Shown here in pieces: positions 54,952 to 64,000 of a stretch of 64,000 nucleotides of DNA. The DNA is from Meconema thalassinum (Eukaryota; Arthropoda; Insecta; Orthoptera; Tettigoniidae). Numbering within the stretch: position 1 is the stretch's first letter; each line of letters begins with the position of its first letter. The position numbers were made by a program, and so were the translations under genes. The notes under the pieces were generated by a model. That model saw nothing but the letters and a program-made list of their open reading frames with translations, did no database searches and was not told the origin of the DNA. Where the stretch lies: NCBI GenBank assembly GCA_946902985.2, contig OX336393.1, positions 48,297,348-48,361,347 of the forward strand, written 5' to 3'.

Positions 54952-55200
54952 GATGGATATGCAATATGCCATAAGGTCTCAATACTAATATTCATAACTT
55001 ATGTATATTCGTGTAAAATAAACTTTCAGCAACATTAAACTACCAGAAAGTCACAGGGCAACAACCATTAATTAAAATTATTATGGTTATTATTGGTTTT
55101 GATCGATCAAACGACCCTTACTTGAATTGCACACAACTGTCGTGTTGTCTGCCTGAATAGCGGTTGCGCAGAGCTGTTCGCCGCTGTTCTTGACTGCTAC
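54952..55200. other. Unassigned spacer
   Basis: AT-rich left part and GC-richer right part; nothing recognised. Confidence 0.3.
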
Positions 55201-55846
55201 CACTCATGCTCCTCTCCCTCCACCAAGACTTGTCGAAACCAATGAATTTGGCCATAAAGATGGTGAATCCTGTTAAAAGTAATGCGTTAAACACACGCAT
55301 TTTCAAAAAGTTATGTGCAGCATTAGACTCGGGGGACAAGACACTAATTTTTCATACTAAGGTTCGTTGGCTGTCAAAAGGCAGTATGTTGCTTATATGG
55401 GTTGAGAGAAGAGCTAAAAGTATTTTTATTGAGACAAAAATGCAGCATCTGGGAAAAATCGAGTGAAGCAACTTTTGAGAAGCAAATCGTATATCTAGTA
55501 GATAGTTTTGGCCATTTGAACGAGCTGAACTTACAACTTCAAAGCCTTGGAAACGGAAAGTTTGAATATGTTGGCAATATATTTGTATTTAAGGACAAAC
55601 TTCGTGCGTTTTTGTGTAAAATTGATTTCCGGCTAGCCTAAGTTGAAGAGAAAAACTTTCATTCTCTTCTGATTTTGAAAACCCTTGCTGGCGATGGGTA
55701 CTACGCCACTATTACAGACAAGGTACAACACCACGTACTCAGTCACTTAGGCACTCTTAAGGATGAATATGCTCGTTATTTTCCTGAATATGGTAGCAGT
55801 GAGACTCACACTATAACAAGAAGTTCAGTGACGAACTAAAGAGCCT
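55201..55846 (+). pseudogene. hAT transposase (ZBED5/GTF2IRD2-like), middle part
   Basis: Reads VNPVKSNALNTRIFKKLCAA, TLIFHTKVRWLSKGSMLL, then after a frameshift near 55400 MREELKVFLLRQ, LVDSFGHLNELNLQLQSLG and FKDKLRAFLCKIDF, a stop near 55640, then VEEKNFHSLL and EYARYFPEY. Order and motifs follow the RNase-H-like hAT transposases related to vertebrate ZBED5, FAM200 and GTF2IRD2. Catalytic integrity is lost. The frame is cut at ~55847 by the family A element and resumes at ~57247. Confidence 0.75.
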
Positions 55847-57246
55847 ACTTTTCATGCCAATGATTATTCTACAGTATATGAACCTATCTAGAATAATGAC
55901 GAAATTAAGTTGGTAATATCAAAATGTCTAATTAGTTCGAAATATTCCTGGTATAATGTAGCCTAATAGAGCACTACAGTTGGCAGCCCTGATGACTGAA
56001 TATATTCTTAGTTCCATCTCTTAAGGTACAGAATACAAAATTTGGATGAAGTCCAATGGACGTTACGTGCAGTTAGACATTGGATCTATCAGCACGCGTA
56101 AAAGCATGTTGGAAAAAATGTCATGCGTGTGCTGGTTCGAAATAATCAGAAATGTTATGATATCTTGTTGTGACAATTTTGGATGGAATCCATTTGTTAG
56201 TATAGGAGTTACATGTATTTTAATATTGGACTTACCGGCAAACATAGAATCATATTGGCAGCACTGACTTATATTAATACTCCAAATTAATCTAAAATGT
56301 CAGGTGCTATATGTGTGCAAAGTATTGAGCTGTTGGCTTGCATACTTTCTGATATATTGATATTAGGGTAAAAAAAATATAGACAGCATTTATTAACAGT
56401 TGGCAGCCCTGATTGCTCTTAAGAATACTTATAGTCATATTTGTTATGTTACACATAGCATATACGAAATTTGGTTGAAATCCAACTGATAGTATAGAAG
56501 TTACATGTATTTAAAAATTGGTCCTATCAGCAGGCTTAGAATCATGTTGGAAGAACTGAAGTATCTAAGTTACTCCATATTAACATAAAATGTAAGGTGC
56601 TATACGTGTGCACAGTTTAAAGCTGTCGGCTTGCATACTTTCAGATATATTGGTATTTGGATGAAGAAAATAGAGAGCAATTATTAACAGTTGGCAGCCC
56701 TGGTGGTTCTTAAGAATACACTCAGTCATATATGTTTATTTGATAATATTACATGCAAAATTTGGTTGAAATCCAATTAATAGCGTAGAAGTTATATGCA
56801 TTTAAAAATGGACCTATCAGAAGGCTTAAAATTATTTTGGCAACACTGTCATGTATGACCTCCTGGAAATTAAACTTAAATAGTATTATCTACATGTGTG
56901 CCAATTCTGGAATAGCTCCCATGCATACCTTCCATGATATCCAACATGGAGCTCAAATTTCAATTATGTTTTTTCAGCAGTTGGTAACACTGACATCATT
57001 TTCAAATATGGGCTTGAGATATTCCTGTATACATCTTTACTGATACTAAATTTGGTTTCGATTGCTGTAGCCGTTTAAGAGTTCATAGGGGGGGGGGGGG
57101 GAACACACCCAGCCAGACAGACAGAGAGGACAGACAGACAGACAGACAGACAGACAGAAGGACAGACAGACACACATTTTCCCGGATCGATCTCATAAGT
57201 CTACTTTTTCCTCATTGTTTCAAAATGTGTAAAGTAGGCTAAAAAT
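55847..57246. mobile_element. Family A element A3, inserted in the hAT pseudogene
   Basis: Ends AGCCTACTTTTCAT (55849) and AAAGTAGGCTA (~57232-57242). The inside is tandem monomers of ~146 bp: TTGG of the motif TTGGMARMMCTG lies at 56109, 56255, 56400, 56547, 56691, 56837 and 56981. The full unit with GTTGGCAGCCCTG repeats at 292 bp. A G-run, (GACA)n (57114-57175) and CTCATAAGTCTACTTTT precede the right end. Because both sides read as one hAT protein, the insertion limits are fixed. Non-coding. Confidence 0.85.
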
Positions 57247-57592
57247 AACTGATTCGTAATCCTATCATTGTCAAGCCTATGGATCGCCCTGATAATATAT
57301 ATACAAGGCGAGGTTATTGAACTTCAAAATGACAGTAACTTCAAGAACTTGGAAGAATCAGGTGTAAACCTAGAAGAGTTATGGTGCAAAAAAGCCATAC
57401 CTTAGCCAGACATTCGGCAAGCAGCTTTGCGGTATCTCGAGGTGGTTTCGGTAACATTTTTGTGTGAGCAGTTGATTAAACACAAACAAAGAAATCGTCT
57501 ATGTGCAAGGAGTGATTTGAGGTTAGCTCTGAGCAAAATAATTCCGCGGCTAGTCAAAGGAAGTCATGCACAAGAGCCACACTAAGGAAACC
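57247..57592 (+). pseudogene. hAT transposase C-terminus (dimerisation region), continuation
   Basis: Begins LIRNPIIVKPMDRPDNIY right after the family A element, then IELQNDSNFKNL, ELWCKKAIP, a stop, AALRYLEVVSVTFLCEQ and RNRLCARSDLRLALSKIIP. The last pieces are the hAT C-terminal dimerisation signature of ZBED5-like proteins. It contains at least one stop and frame changes. Same gene as 55201-55846. Confidence 0.75.
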
Positions 57593-57631
57593 ATTGAGGT
57601 AATATGATTTTGCAATGTCCTTTTCAAACAA

Positions 57632-58936
57632 AATTGTGCATTCAATATCTCCGAAACTATTCCCGATATCACCCTGCAATTTTTTACGGTGATAAAGAGA
57701 ACTACTAAAAGTTCACCTATGTGACATTTGAAAAACTGGTAACTACAAAACCAACATGGCAACCACGCGAATTTGCGACTTTTAAATAGACGTTTCTCGC
57801 GATTTTACCAACCAAACGCAATAAAACTTGGTACAGTATATGTTTATACATATTGTAATGCACCGACATCTAACTTGGTTCAATTGTTTATATAACCACA
57901 AGATGGCGGATGTGTGAAATATTTCACCACCATTCTATATCTCTGAAACTATTAGCGGTATCACCCTGAAATTTTGTACGAAGGTAAAGGGCACTACTGG
58001 AAGTTCATCAATAAGACTTTCAGAACCCGGTTAACTACAAAACGATCATGGCGGACAAGCGAATTTGAAAATTTTAAATAGACCTTTCTCGCGATTTAAT
58101 GTTCCAAACGCAATGAAATCTGGTACAGGAAATGTTTATACACATTGTAAGCCACTGGTATTATGTTTAGTTCAATTGTTTGCGTAACCTCAAGATGGCG
58201 GCTGTGCAAATTCTAAATTAAGTTTTTAATTTCTTGTGTCGTAATCATGCGATCGAAGTGGAAGTTTGAATAATGTACCTAGGCAATAATTTTCCTTTAA
58301 TGGTACATGACTCTAAGACCTGTACATTTAACAATCCAACATGGCGACCATCCGAAATATTTAGACGTTTCTCAATATCTACGAATCTATTATAGCAATC
58401 AAACTGACTTTTTATGTTCATAGGGGCTTTGAACTTAAGTTCACCTATAGAACTTTAAATAACCTAGTAATCACAAATCCAACATGGCAGCGACGCGAAG
58501 TATAAATATTCACATGGACGTTTCTCGCAATTTAACCATCCGAGTGCAGTGAAACTTGGTACAGTAAATCCTTATACGAATGTTAATCCACTGGCATCTA
58601 ATTTATTTCAATTGTTTCCATAATCACAAGATGGCAGCTGTGCGAAATTTTAAAATCTCCTTGTTACTTCCTGTGTCCTAATCATGCGATTGAAGTTTGA
58701 ATGCTACACGTACACAATAATCATCATGTAACAGTTCATAACTCTAGGACCTACATACAGTATATAAAATCCAACATGGCAACCATCCGAAATATTTAGT
58801 CGGTTCTCAATATCAACAAATCTATTACAGCTATCAAACTGAAATTTCGTATGTAGATAGAGGCAATTAACCTGAGTAGGATATATGCAAATAGGCTGTA
58901 TATTTCCTCACGGAACTACTTGTTGCATAATGTGAA
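57632..58936 (+). repeat. Family A array A4 (146-bp phased ATGGC cores)
   Basis: ATGGC occurs at 57756, 57903, 58048, 58195, 58341, 58485, 58631 and 58776, spacings 144-147 bp, mostly within CCAACATGGCRRCC or CAAGATGGCGGCTGTG. GAAACTTGGTACAG blocks recur with ~292-bp spacing. The right end is AAAAGTAGGCTAAAAAT. The left end appears truncated next to the hAT tail. Non-coding; closely related to 59237-60740. Confidence 0.85.
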
Positions 58937-59236
58937 AAGTAGGCTAAAAATCATGCATCAACTGATGTCCGGGGATCTCTTCAATAACGTATGGCTTCCT
59001 CCCAGGGACTCACAACTAGTCAGATGTCGGTTGACGACCACGGGGCTTGGGTGAGACCGTTGCCTTTCATTCTCCCGCCTTAACTGGTCCTTGTGTTGAT
59101 TGAAGAAAGGCAGAAAGGAAGCTTGTAGTTTACCGTGACTGTAAGCCTCCGAACCTAGTCGATTTCATACTACTGTACAATTTTTGATAACTCCAAGAAA
59201 AATAATCATATTCTACAAATATCTTCATATCATTTT
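58937..59236. other. Unassigned spacer between two family A arrays
   Basis: About 300 bp without the 146-bp monomer; no motif or coding frame recognised. Confidence 0.35.
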
Positions 59237-60740
59237 TAGCCTATTTTCATTTATGGAAAAAATAGGCTCATGAGATCACCTTTTGTCCGTGTATCTGTGT
59301 GTGCGTGTGTGTGTGATTCGTGTGTGTGTCCCCCCACCCCGCTAATAAATTCTAAACGGCTGGAGCGATTTCAATGATACTTGGTGAGTTCAAAGCACTA
59401 TTCCGGGCGACCCCGACCGTGCCCTTCAAATTTTGTTACGTCTCACCAATCCAACATGGCGGCTGTGCGAAATATTTAACCAGCATTCAATATCTCCGAA
59501 ACTATTACCGATATCACCATGGAATTTTGTATGGCGATTAAGGAAACTACTAGAAGTTCACCTATGTGACCTTTGAAAGCCTGGTAACTACAAAACCAAC
59601 ATGGCGGCCAAGCGAATTTGTGACATTTAAGTAGACGTTTAACGCGATTTAACCGACCAAACGCAATGAAACTTGGTACAGTATATGTTTATATATATTG
59701 TACTGCACCGACATCTAACTTCGTTCAATTGTTTACATAACCTCAATATGGCGGCTGTGCGAAATATTTCACCGGCATTCTATATCTCGGAAACTATTAC
59801 CGGTATAACCCTGAAATTTTGCACGAAGGTAAAGGGCACTACTGGAAGTTCATCTATGAGACCTTAAAAACCGGTTAACTACAACACGAACATGGCAACC
59901 AAGTGAATTTGAAAGTTTTAAATAGTCTTTTTCCACGATTTAATGATCCAAACGCAATGAAACTTGGTACAGCAAATGTTTATACACATTGTAATGCACT
60001 GGTATCTAATTTAGTTCAATTGTTTACATAACCTCAGGATGGTGTCTGTGTGAATTTTTTAAATTAATTTTTGTTTCTTGTGTCGTAATCATGCGATTGA
60101 AGTGGAAGTTTGAATAATGAAACCACGCAATAATTTTCCTTTAAAGGTACATGACTCTATGGCCTATACGTATAACATTCCATCATGGCGACCATCCGGA
60201 ATATTTAGACGGTTCTCAATATCTACAAATCTACTACAACAATCATAGGGGATATGAACTGAAGTTCACCTATAGGACTTTCAAAAACCTGGTGATCACA
60301 AATCCAACATGGTGGCGACGCGAAGTAAACATATTCACATGGTCGTTTCTCGCAATTTAACAATCCAAGTGCAGTGAAACTTGGTACAGTAAATCCTTAT
60401 ACAAATATTAATCCACTGGCATCTAATTCATTTCATTTTTTTCCATAACCACAAGATGGCAGCTGTGCGAAATTTTAAAATCTCATTTTTACTTCTTGTG
60501 TCCTAATCATGTGATTGAAGTTTGAGTACTATACGTACACAATAATCTTCATGTAACAGTACATAACTCTAAGCCCTACATATATTAAAGTCAATCATGG
60601 CGACCAGCCGAAATATTTAGACGGTTCTCAATATCTACGAATCTATTACAGCAATCAAACTGAAATTTAGTACGTTGATAGAGGCAATTAACATTAGTAG
60701 GATATATGAAAATAGGCTGTATAGTTCTTCACGGAACTAC
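59237..60740 (+). repeat. Family A array A5
   Basis: Starts TAGCCTATTTTCATTTATGG, then AAATAGGCTCATGAGATCACC and (GT)n. ATGG cores lie at 59456, 59601, 59748, 59892, 60039, 60185, 60309, 60456 and 60597, ~145 bp apart except one ~22-bp contraction. It aligns monomer by monomer with 57632-58900. It stops at GGAACTACTTGTTG, ~25 bp before the right end seen in A4, so the right tip is lost. Confidence 0.85.
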
Positions 60741-61050
60741 TTGTTGTTGTTTTTTTTTTTTTTCAATTTGTAAAAAAAAAATGTTTCGTGAAACATGATT
60801 GAAATTACTTATTTTTTAACAGGCTACCTTCTCACAATCGTTATTACATAGTTATTGTTAAAGTTCTACTTTTGCTTGTGATTTGATTATTTAATAAGTT
60901 TTGACGTGACAACGTCAAATGAATTGTTGGAATTTTTCGCGAAGATGTTTTACAGTGAAAGGCGATGATATCGTTTTATCTCTCTTCTGCTGCAACGCTC
61001 TCTCTCTCTCTCCTCTGTTGCTGCGCTCGAGTGTCGCTACTGTCATTTTT
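60741..61050. other. Spacer with T-run, A-run and (CT)n
   Basis: Simple sequence at ~60751-60767, 60773-60782 and 60998-61010. Nothing else recognised. Confidence 0.4.
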
Positions 61051-61600
61051 GGATGTCACGGGTGAACCTCTGGGTGGATTCTCATGCAATTTTCACCATT
61101 CTGTAAAGGAAATGTTGGGGAAGATTTCTGCAGAAAATTATTCATTTATGACCAAAGGAAGCCGAGCAGTAACGATTTCAGTAAAAAAAATAGTCGAAAA
61201 AACACATGGCGTCCGTTCGCTTTTTAAGCTTACATTGGGCAATCCGTTTAAAATATCTATTAGGTACTATGAGTTGAAGAATTGTTCAGCATGGAAAGTC
61301 CTACAAAAACGTCTGGGAGAGCATATATCTATATTCAATACATAGCACTCTACAAGAGTTTTGACTTTTTCATTTCTTCCAACAATCTCCATTCAATTAC
61401 TGAGGCGAGCTAGCTAGGGGCGAGCCTATCACCCAAGTTACAGCCTAGCTAGCGGGCGAGCCTATTACCCCAGATACAGCCAGCAGCAAACTATTGAGTC
61501 GTGTTGATTTAAAACTTTAGAGAAGAGTGGTTGTGTTTGGAGTTTCCCTGGAAGTGCAACTCGGCTTTTCTTCATTTCACCTGGGAACTTTCCGTTCCGC
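61051..61600 (-). repeat. Repeat B, copy 3 (reverse)
   Basis: CATGCAATTTTCACCATTCTGTAAAGGA (split over ~61083-61111), CATGGAAAGTYCTACAAAAA and GAGAGCATATNTCTAT are reverse complements of blocks at 13740-13985. A ~37-bp block GGCGAGCCTATYACCC is duplicated at ~61421 and ~61453. The 126-codon open frame at 60965-61345 overlaps this repeat and is not called as a gene. 61601-61853 is unassigned. Confidence 0.55.
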
Positions 61601-61853
61601 AAAATAATTAAAATAGATTATTCGAAGCTGTAATTTCGCAAGACCGACAGTTTAAACAGTGCAACAATACGTTGTCACGCTCAAATATCGTCGCGCACCG
61701 TAATTGCAAACAACCTATACATTTTTCATAACCTTTGTATATTTTCCTTCCTTACTTTAGGATTCAGCTTACTACAGTAGAGTCTCGGTGATTCGAGGTA
61801 CACGGGACCTCAAACTATAGAAAAGCACTGGCTTAAGAAATTACCCTTTTGTC

Positions 61854-62718
61854 AGCACTCATAGTGGATTGCCACGGTAGGTCAGTGGTTAACGTGTCGG
61901 TCTACCAATCCTATGCTTGCAGGTTCCCTTCTAGCCGTGGTAAGTGAGTTTTGAAAGGCTGGAAAAATTACAGTACGCATGTTATACGATGTTGGTATGT
62001 CAAAGAACCCATTTGAATTCAGTAGACCGTGTTCATAATGGCAAAATTAATGTCGGGATTTTCCGCCAACACAAAGTTCCTCATTTATCTACTAGAAAGC
62101 GCTATAGTGTTCAAGGAGCTTAGATATCTAACCTCCTTGACTTTCATCGTGCTTCAATGAACAATATGCAAGCTATATAGCAACAATATCCACTTTGCAA
62201 TACAAAATGTTTTTATATGATGTCCTTAACTTATTTGATACATGTTTCGGTTCTTGTGATCCTTCTTCAGTCAAAACACATTCTCATATGACAATCTTGT
62301 TACACTTATAAAAACTATTTTTTACATTCGTCAAAATTGTTTAAAATAGACATAAAATATTTAAAGAATTCGATTGTGTATTTGAAGTTCTTTAAGTATT
62401 TTATGTCTATTTTAAACAATTTTGACGAATGTAAAAAAGAGTTTTTATAAGTGTAACAAGATTGTCATATGAGAATGTGTTTTGACTGAAGAAGGTTCAC
62501 AAGAACCGAAACATGTATCAAAAAAGTTAAGGACATCATATAAAAACATTTTGTATTGCAAAGTGGATATTGTTGCTATATATCAAATCAATACGGGAAA
62601 ATCTAGAAGAATGACGAAAGTCATAGATATTCAACATGCAAGCTACCCTCTGGGTGTCAAATAACAAAGCTTGCACCCGGCACCCGGGGCACACGATATT
62701 ATTATAGCACTCATAGTG
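61854..62718 (+). mobile_element. tRNA-derived SINE-E with 13-bp target duplication and nested foldback
   Basis: AGCACTCATAGTG at 61854-61866 and 62706-62718 is a perfect 13-bp duplication. The head (61873-61941) has closing stem CCACGG/CCGTGG, A box TAGGTCAGTGGTTAACG and a B-box-like GCAGGTTCCCTTC. The body has GTATGTCAAAGAACCC, similar to the SINE-A body CATGTTAAAGAACC. An inverted-repeat element is inserted in the body. Not a working tRNA gene. Confidence 0.75.
62166..62646. mobile_element. Foldback element: ~200-bp near-perfect inverted repeat
   Basis: Left arm 62174-62374 and right arm 62387-62583 are reverse complements with few mismatches (for example GTGATCC against GGTTCAC), with a ~15-20 nt loop. 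ATGCAAGCTA at 62166-62175 and 62637-62646 may be its target duplication. A transcript through it would fold into one long hairpin. No coding capacity. Confidence 0.8.
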
Positions 62719-63109
62719 CACTAAATCAAAACAATAACTGCCACGTGCACAAATAATATGGTCCAAGACCGGACTGGTTTATTTTTACAATGTGAAGGCG
62801 GTGCATAGTTCCTCATTAAGAACAGGCTCGCTTTTGAAACCTCACTGAGTGGCCATTTCTACGTGGAGTCGTGACTTTCCCAGCTCGAGGCACAGCGTTG
62901 TCAACTCTCAACTATATCCACTGAAAGCAAGCAGCGAGACTGGACAGAACTGGATGCAACTGTGGAACACTGGAGACCTGACAAGCGAGCCGAACTCAGG
63001 ACTCCACGTGGACTGACAGAGCGAGCATGCTATTGGTTAACAGCGAACAGTCACAAATATGGTTGTTGTCGGCGCGTGGTACTGAATCACCGGTCGTTAA
63101 CAGGGGATT
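62719..63109. other. Unassigned spacer
   Basis: No ORF, tandem repeat or transposon end recognised. Confidence 0.35.
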
Positions 63110-63807
63110 TGTATTGAAGGCGAAAGGGAATTGAATCCACCTCTTCTCAGTTTTGCCTGGCGGCTTCGGTGGCGTAGTGGGTAGCATGCTGAGCTTCTAT
63201 GTCCAAGATCGCGGGTTCAAACCCGGCCGAAGTCGTCGGATTTTTTAAGAGCGATAAAAATCCCTCAGTATGCCTTCCTTCGGAGGGGAAGTAAAGCCGG
63301 CGGGCCCATGTCATAGATTTATGCCATGTTAAAGAACCTTCCGCTAATTACACCTGTGTGAAGCTAAATTGTATAGGTTTATGTAAACAACGCTCTTAGG
63401 TCCCTACGTTCGTTGCCAAGAGCCGACTGCGGTGGCGTCTGGTAGCTAAGTTCTGAACAAGTAGTCGTTGACGGTGGCGTTTGGTGGCAAAAGTAGGAAC
63501 TATTTGAAACATTCAAAAGTCTGCAATCCTTACTTGAATTAAAAACAGATAACACACACTAATACAGTCATCACAATTAACACCGGTTATCAGACAGATT
63601 CTACACACACCGAAAGTACACGGGGCTACATGACCGCGTTGTCGCAGCCCCTAAACTAAAGAAGCAGCCAACCAGTTTTGCCTCACGAGGCTGAGTGTAC
63701 CCTGTTCCAACCCTCAGACAAGAATTAAATTCCTTGGCAGAGCTGGGAATCGAACCCGGACCTTTAGGGTGACAGCTAAGAATGCTAGTCATTACACCAG
63801 GAGGTGG
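63110..63807 (-). mobile_element. SINE-C, copy 2, split by SINE-A
   Basis: On the minus strand the tRNA-like head (63807-63733) has A box CTGGTGTAATGACTAGC and B box CCGGGTTCGATTCCC, then CTGCCAAGGAATTTAATTC, CTCAGCCTCGTGAGGCAAAA and, beyond the SINE-A insertion, GAGAAGAGGTGGATTC. It matches 23905-24200. Confidence 0.7.
63159..63672 (+). mobile_element. tRNA-derived SINE-A, copy 2 (514 bp, uninterrupted)
   Basis: Target duplication CAGTTTTGCCT at 63148-63158 and 63673-63683. A box TGGCGTAGTGGGTAGC, B box GCGGGTTCAAACCCGG, the CCTTCGGAGGGGAAGTAAAG body and a tail ending CAGCCCCTAAACTAAAGAAG. It serves as the empty-site reference for the SINE-B insertion in copy 1. Confidence 0.88.
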
Positions 63808-64000
63808 ACAAGGTCATTGGTAGAGAGTCCACCTTATTGTATAATTCCAAGATCATGAGTTCGATTTCAAAAATCGACGGCACTCTGAATTGTCCGATGT
63901 CGGCTTGTAAATGATCCCTCGTTGCACAATTGATGATTAGAAGACGAAAACAATTAATTTGTTGTTCTTGTTGTTGTTGTTGTTTCATTTGAGGGGCATG
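63808..64000 (+). mobile_element. tRNA-like SINE with (TTG)n tail
   Basis: A-box-like AGGTCATTGGTAGAGAGTCC and B-box-like ATGAGTTCGATTTCAAA, body CGGCACTCTGAATTGTCCGA, ending in (TTG)n at ~63960-63984. Another SINE family, single copy here. Confidence 0.5.

Noticed and set aside
57632..58936. Regularly spaced repeats, CRISPR-like at first sight
   Set aside because: Monomers are ~146 bp and similar along their whole length, without short identical repeats and unique spacers, in a eukaryotic setting.
60965..61345. 126-codon open frame with a Leu-rich N-terminus
   Set aside because: Most of it is repeat B in reverse, and the Leu/Ser-rich start is encoded by (CT)n.

Overview
The window is eukaryotic and intergenic, and it is almost entirely mobile DNA. 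It holds LINE, Gypsy-type LTR, Tc1/mariner and hAT transposons, several tRNA-derived SINEs, foldback elements, minisatellites and AT-rich filler. There is no operon structure, no rRNA and no convincing single-copy host gene. The mix of families fits an insect with a large, repeat-rich genome, possibly orthopteroid; the species is inference.

Layout. 1-903: degenerate tandem-repeat element (family A). 1051-13165: a ~12.1 kb LTR retrotransposon on the minus strand with ~4.2 kb LTRs, a polypurine tract, a broken primer-binding site and one 981-codon ORF; a 76-79 bp direct duplication flanks it. 13465-16610: two copies of repeat B, a deleted mariner and a SINE carrying a second SINE. 16958-19454: two non-autonomous hAT elements, one holding a minisatellite built from its own terminal motif. 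19864-23650: a diverged solo LTR of the 12 kb family. 23900-28140: SINEs and an apparently intact Tc1 transposon (24963-26432). 28180-33068: a 12-bp minisatellite split by a dead LINE, itself split by a TA-flanked DNA element. 33724-34790: a TIR element and a transposase scrap. 34986-47762: a LINE on the minus strand split by a 9.68 kb Gypsy element (35979-45655) with matching LTRs, 4-bp target duplication and intact gag and pol. 48213-49452: another family A element. 49.7-53.67 kb: unassigned. 53671-54951: TIR element with a transposase N-terminus. 55201-57592: a decayed hAT transposase split by a family A element. 57632-60740: two more family A arrays. 61051-64000: repeat B and nested SINEs, one carrying a near-perfect ~200-bp inverted repeat.

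Two observations stand out. (1) The 981-aa protein of the 12 kb retrotransposon carries two copies of what looks like the TFIIS N-terminal (LW/TND) domain, a fold used by transcription-elongation factors and, in LEDGF, by an integration-tethering protein. The element has no pol, so a host-derived domain appears to sit where Gag would be. (2) Family A elements share a hidden architecture: tandem monomers of ~146 bp (seen as 292-293 bp dimers), several with an ATGGCGGC (YY1/Pho-like) core repeated at 144-147 bp, bounded by TAGCCTACTTT inverted ends. One is cleanly inserted in a hAT gene, so they are mobile.

The genes do not form a pathway. They are layers of insertions, and many layers can be ordered from target-site duplications and restored reading frames.
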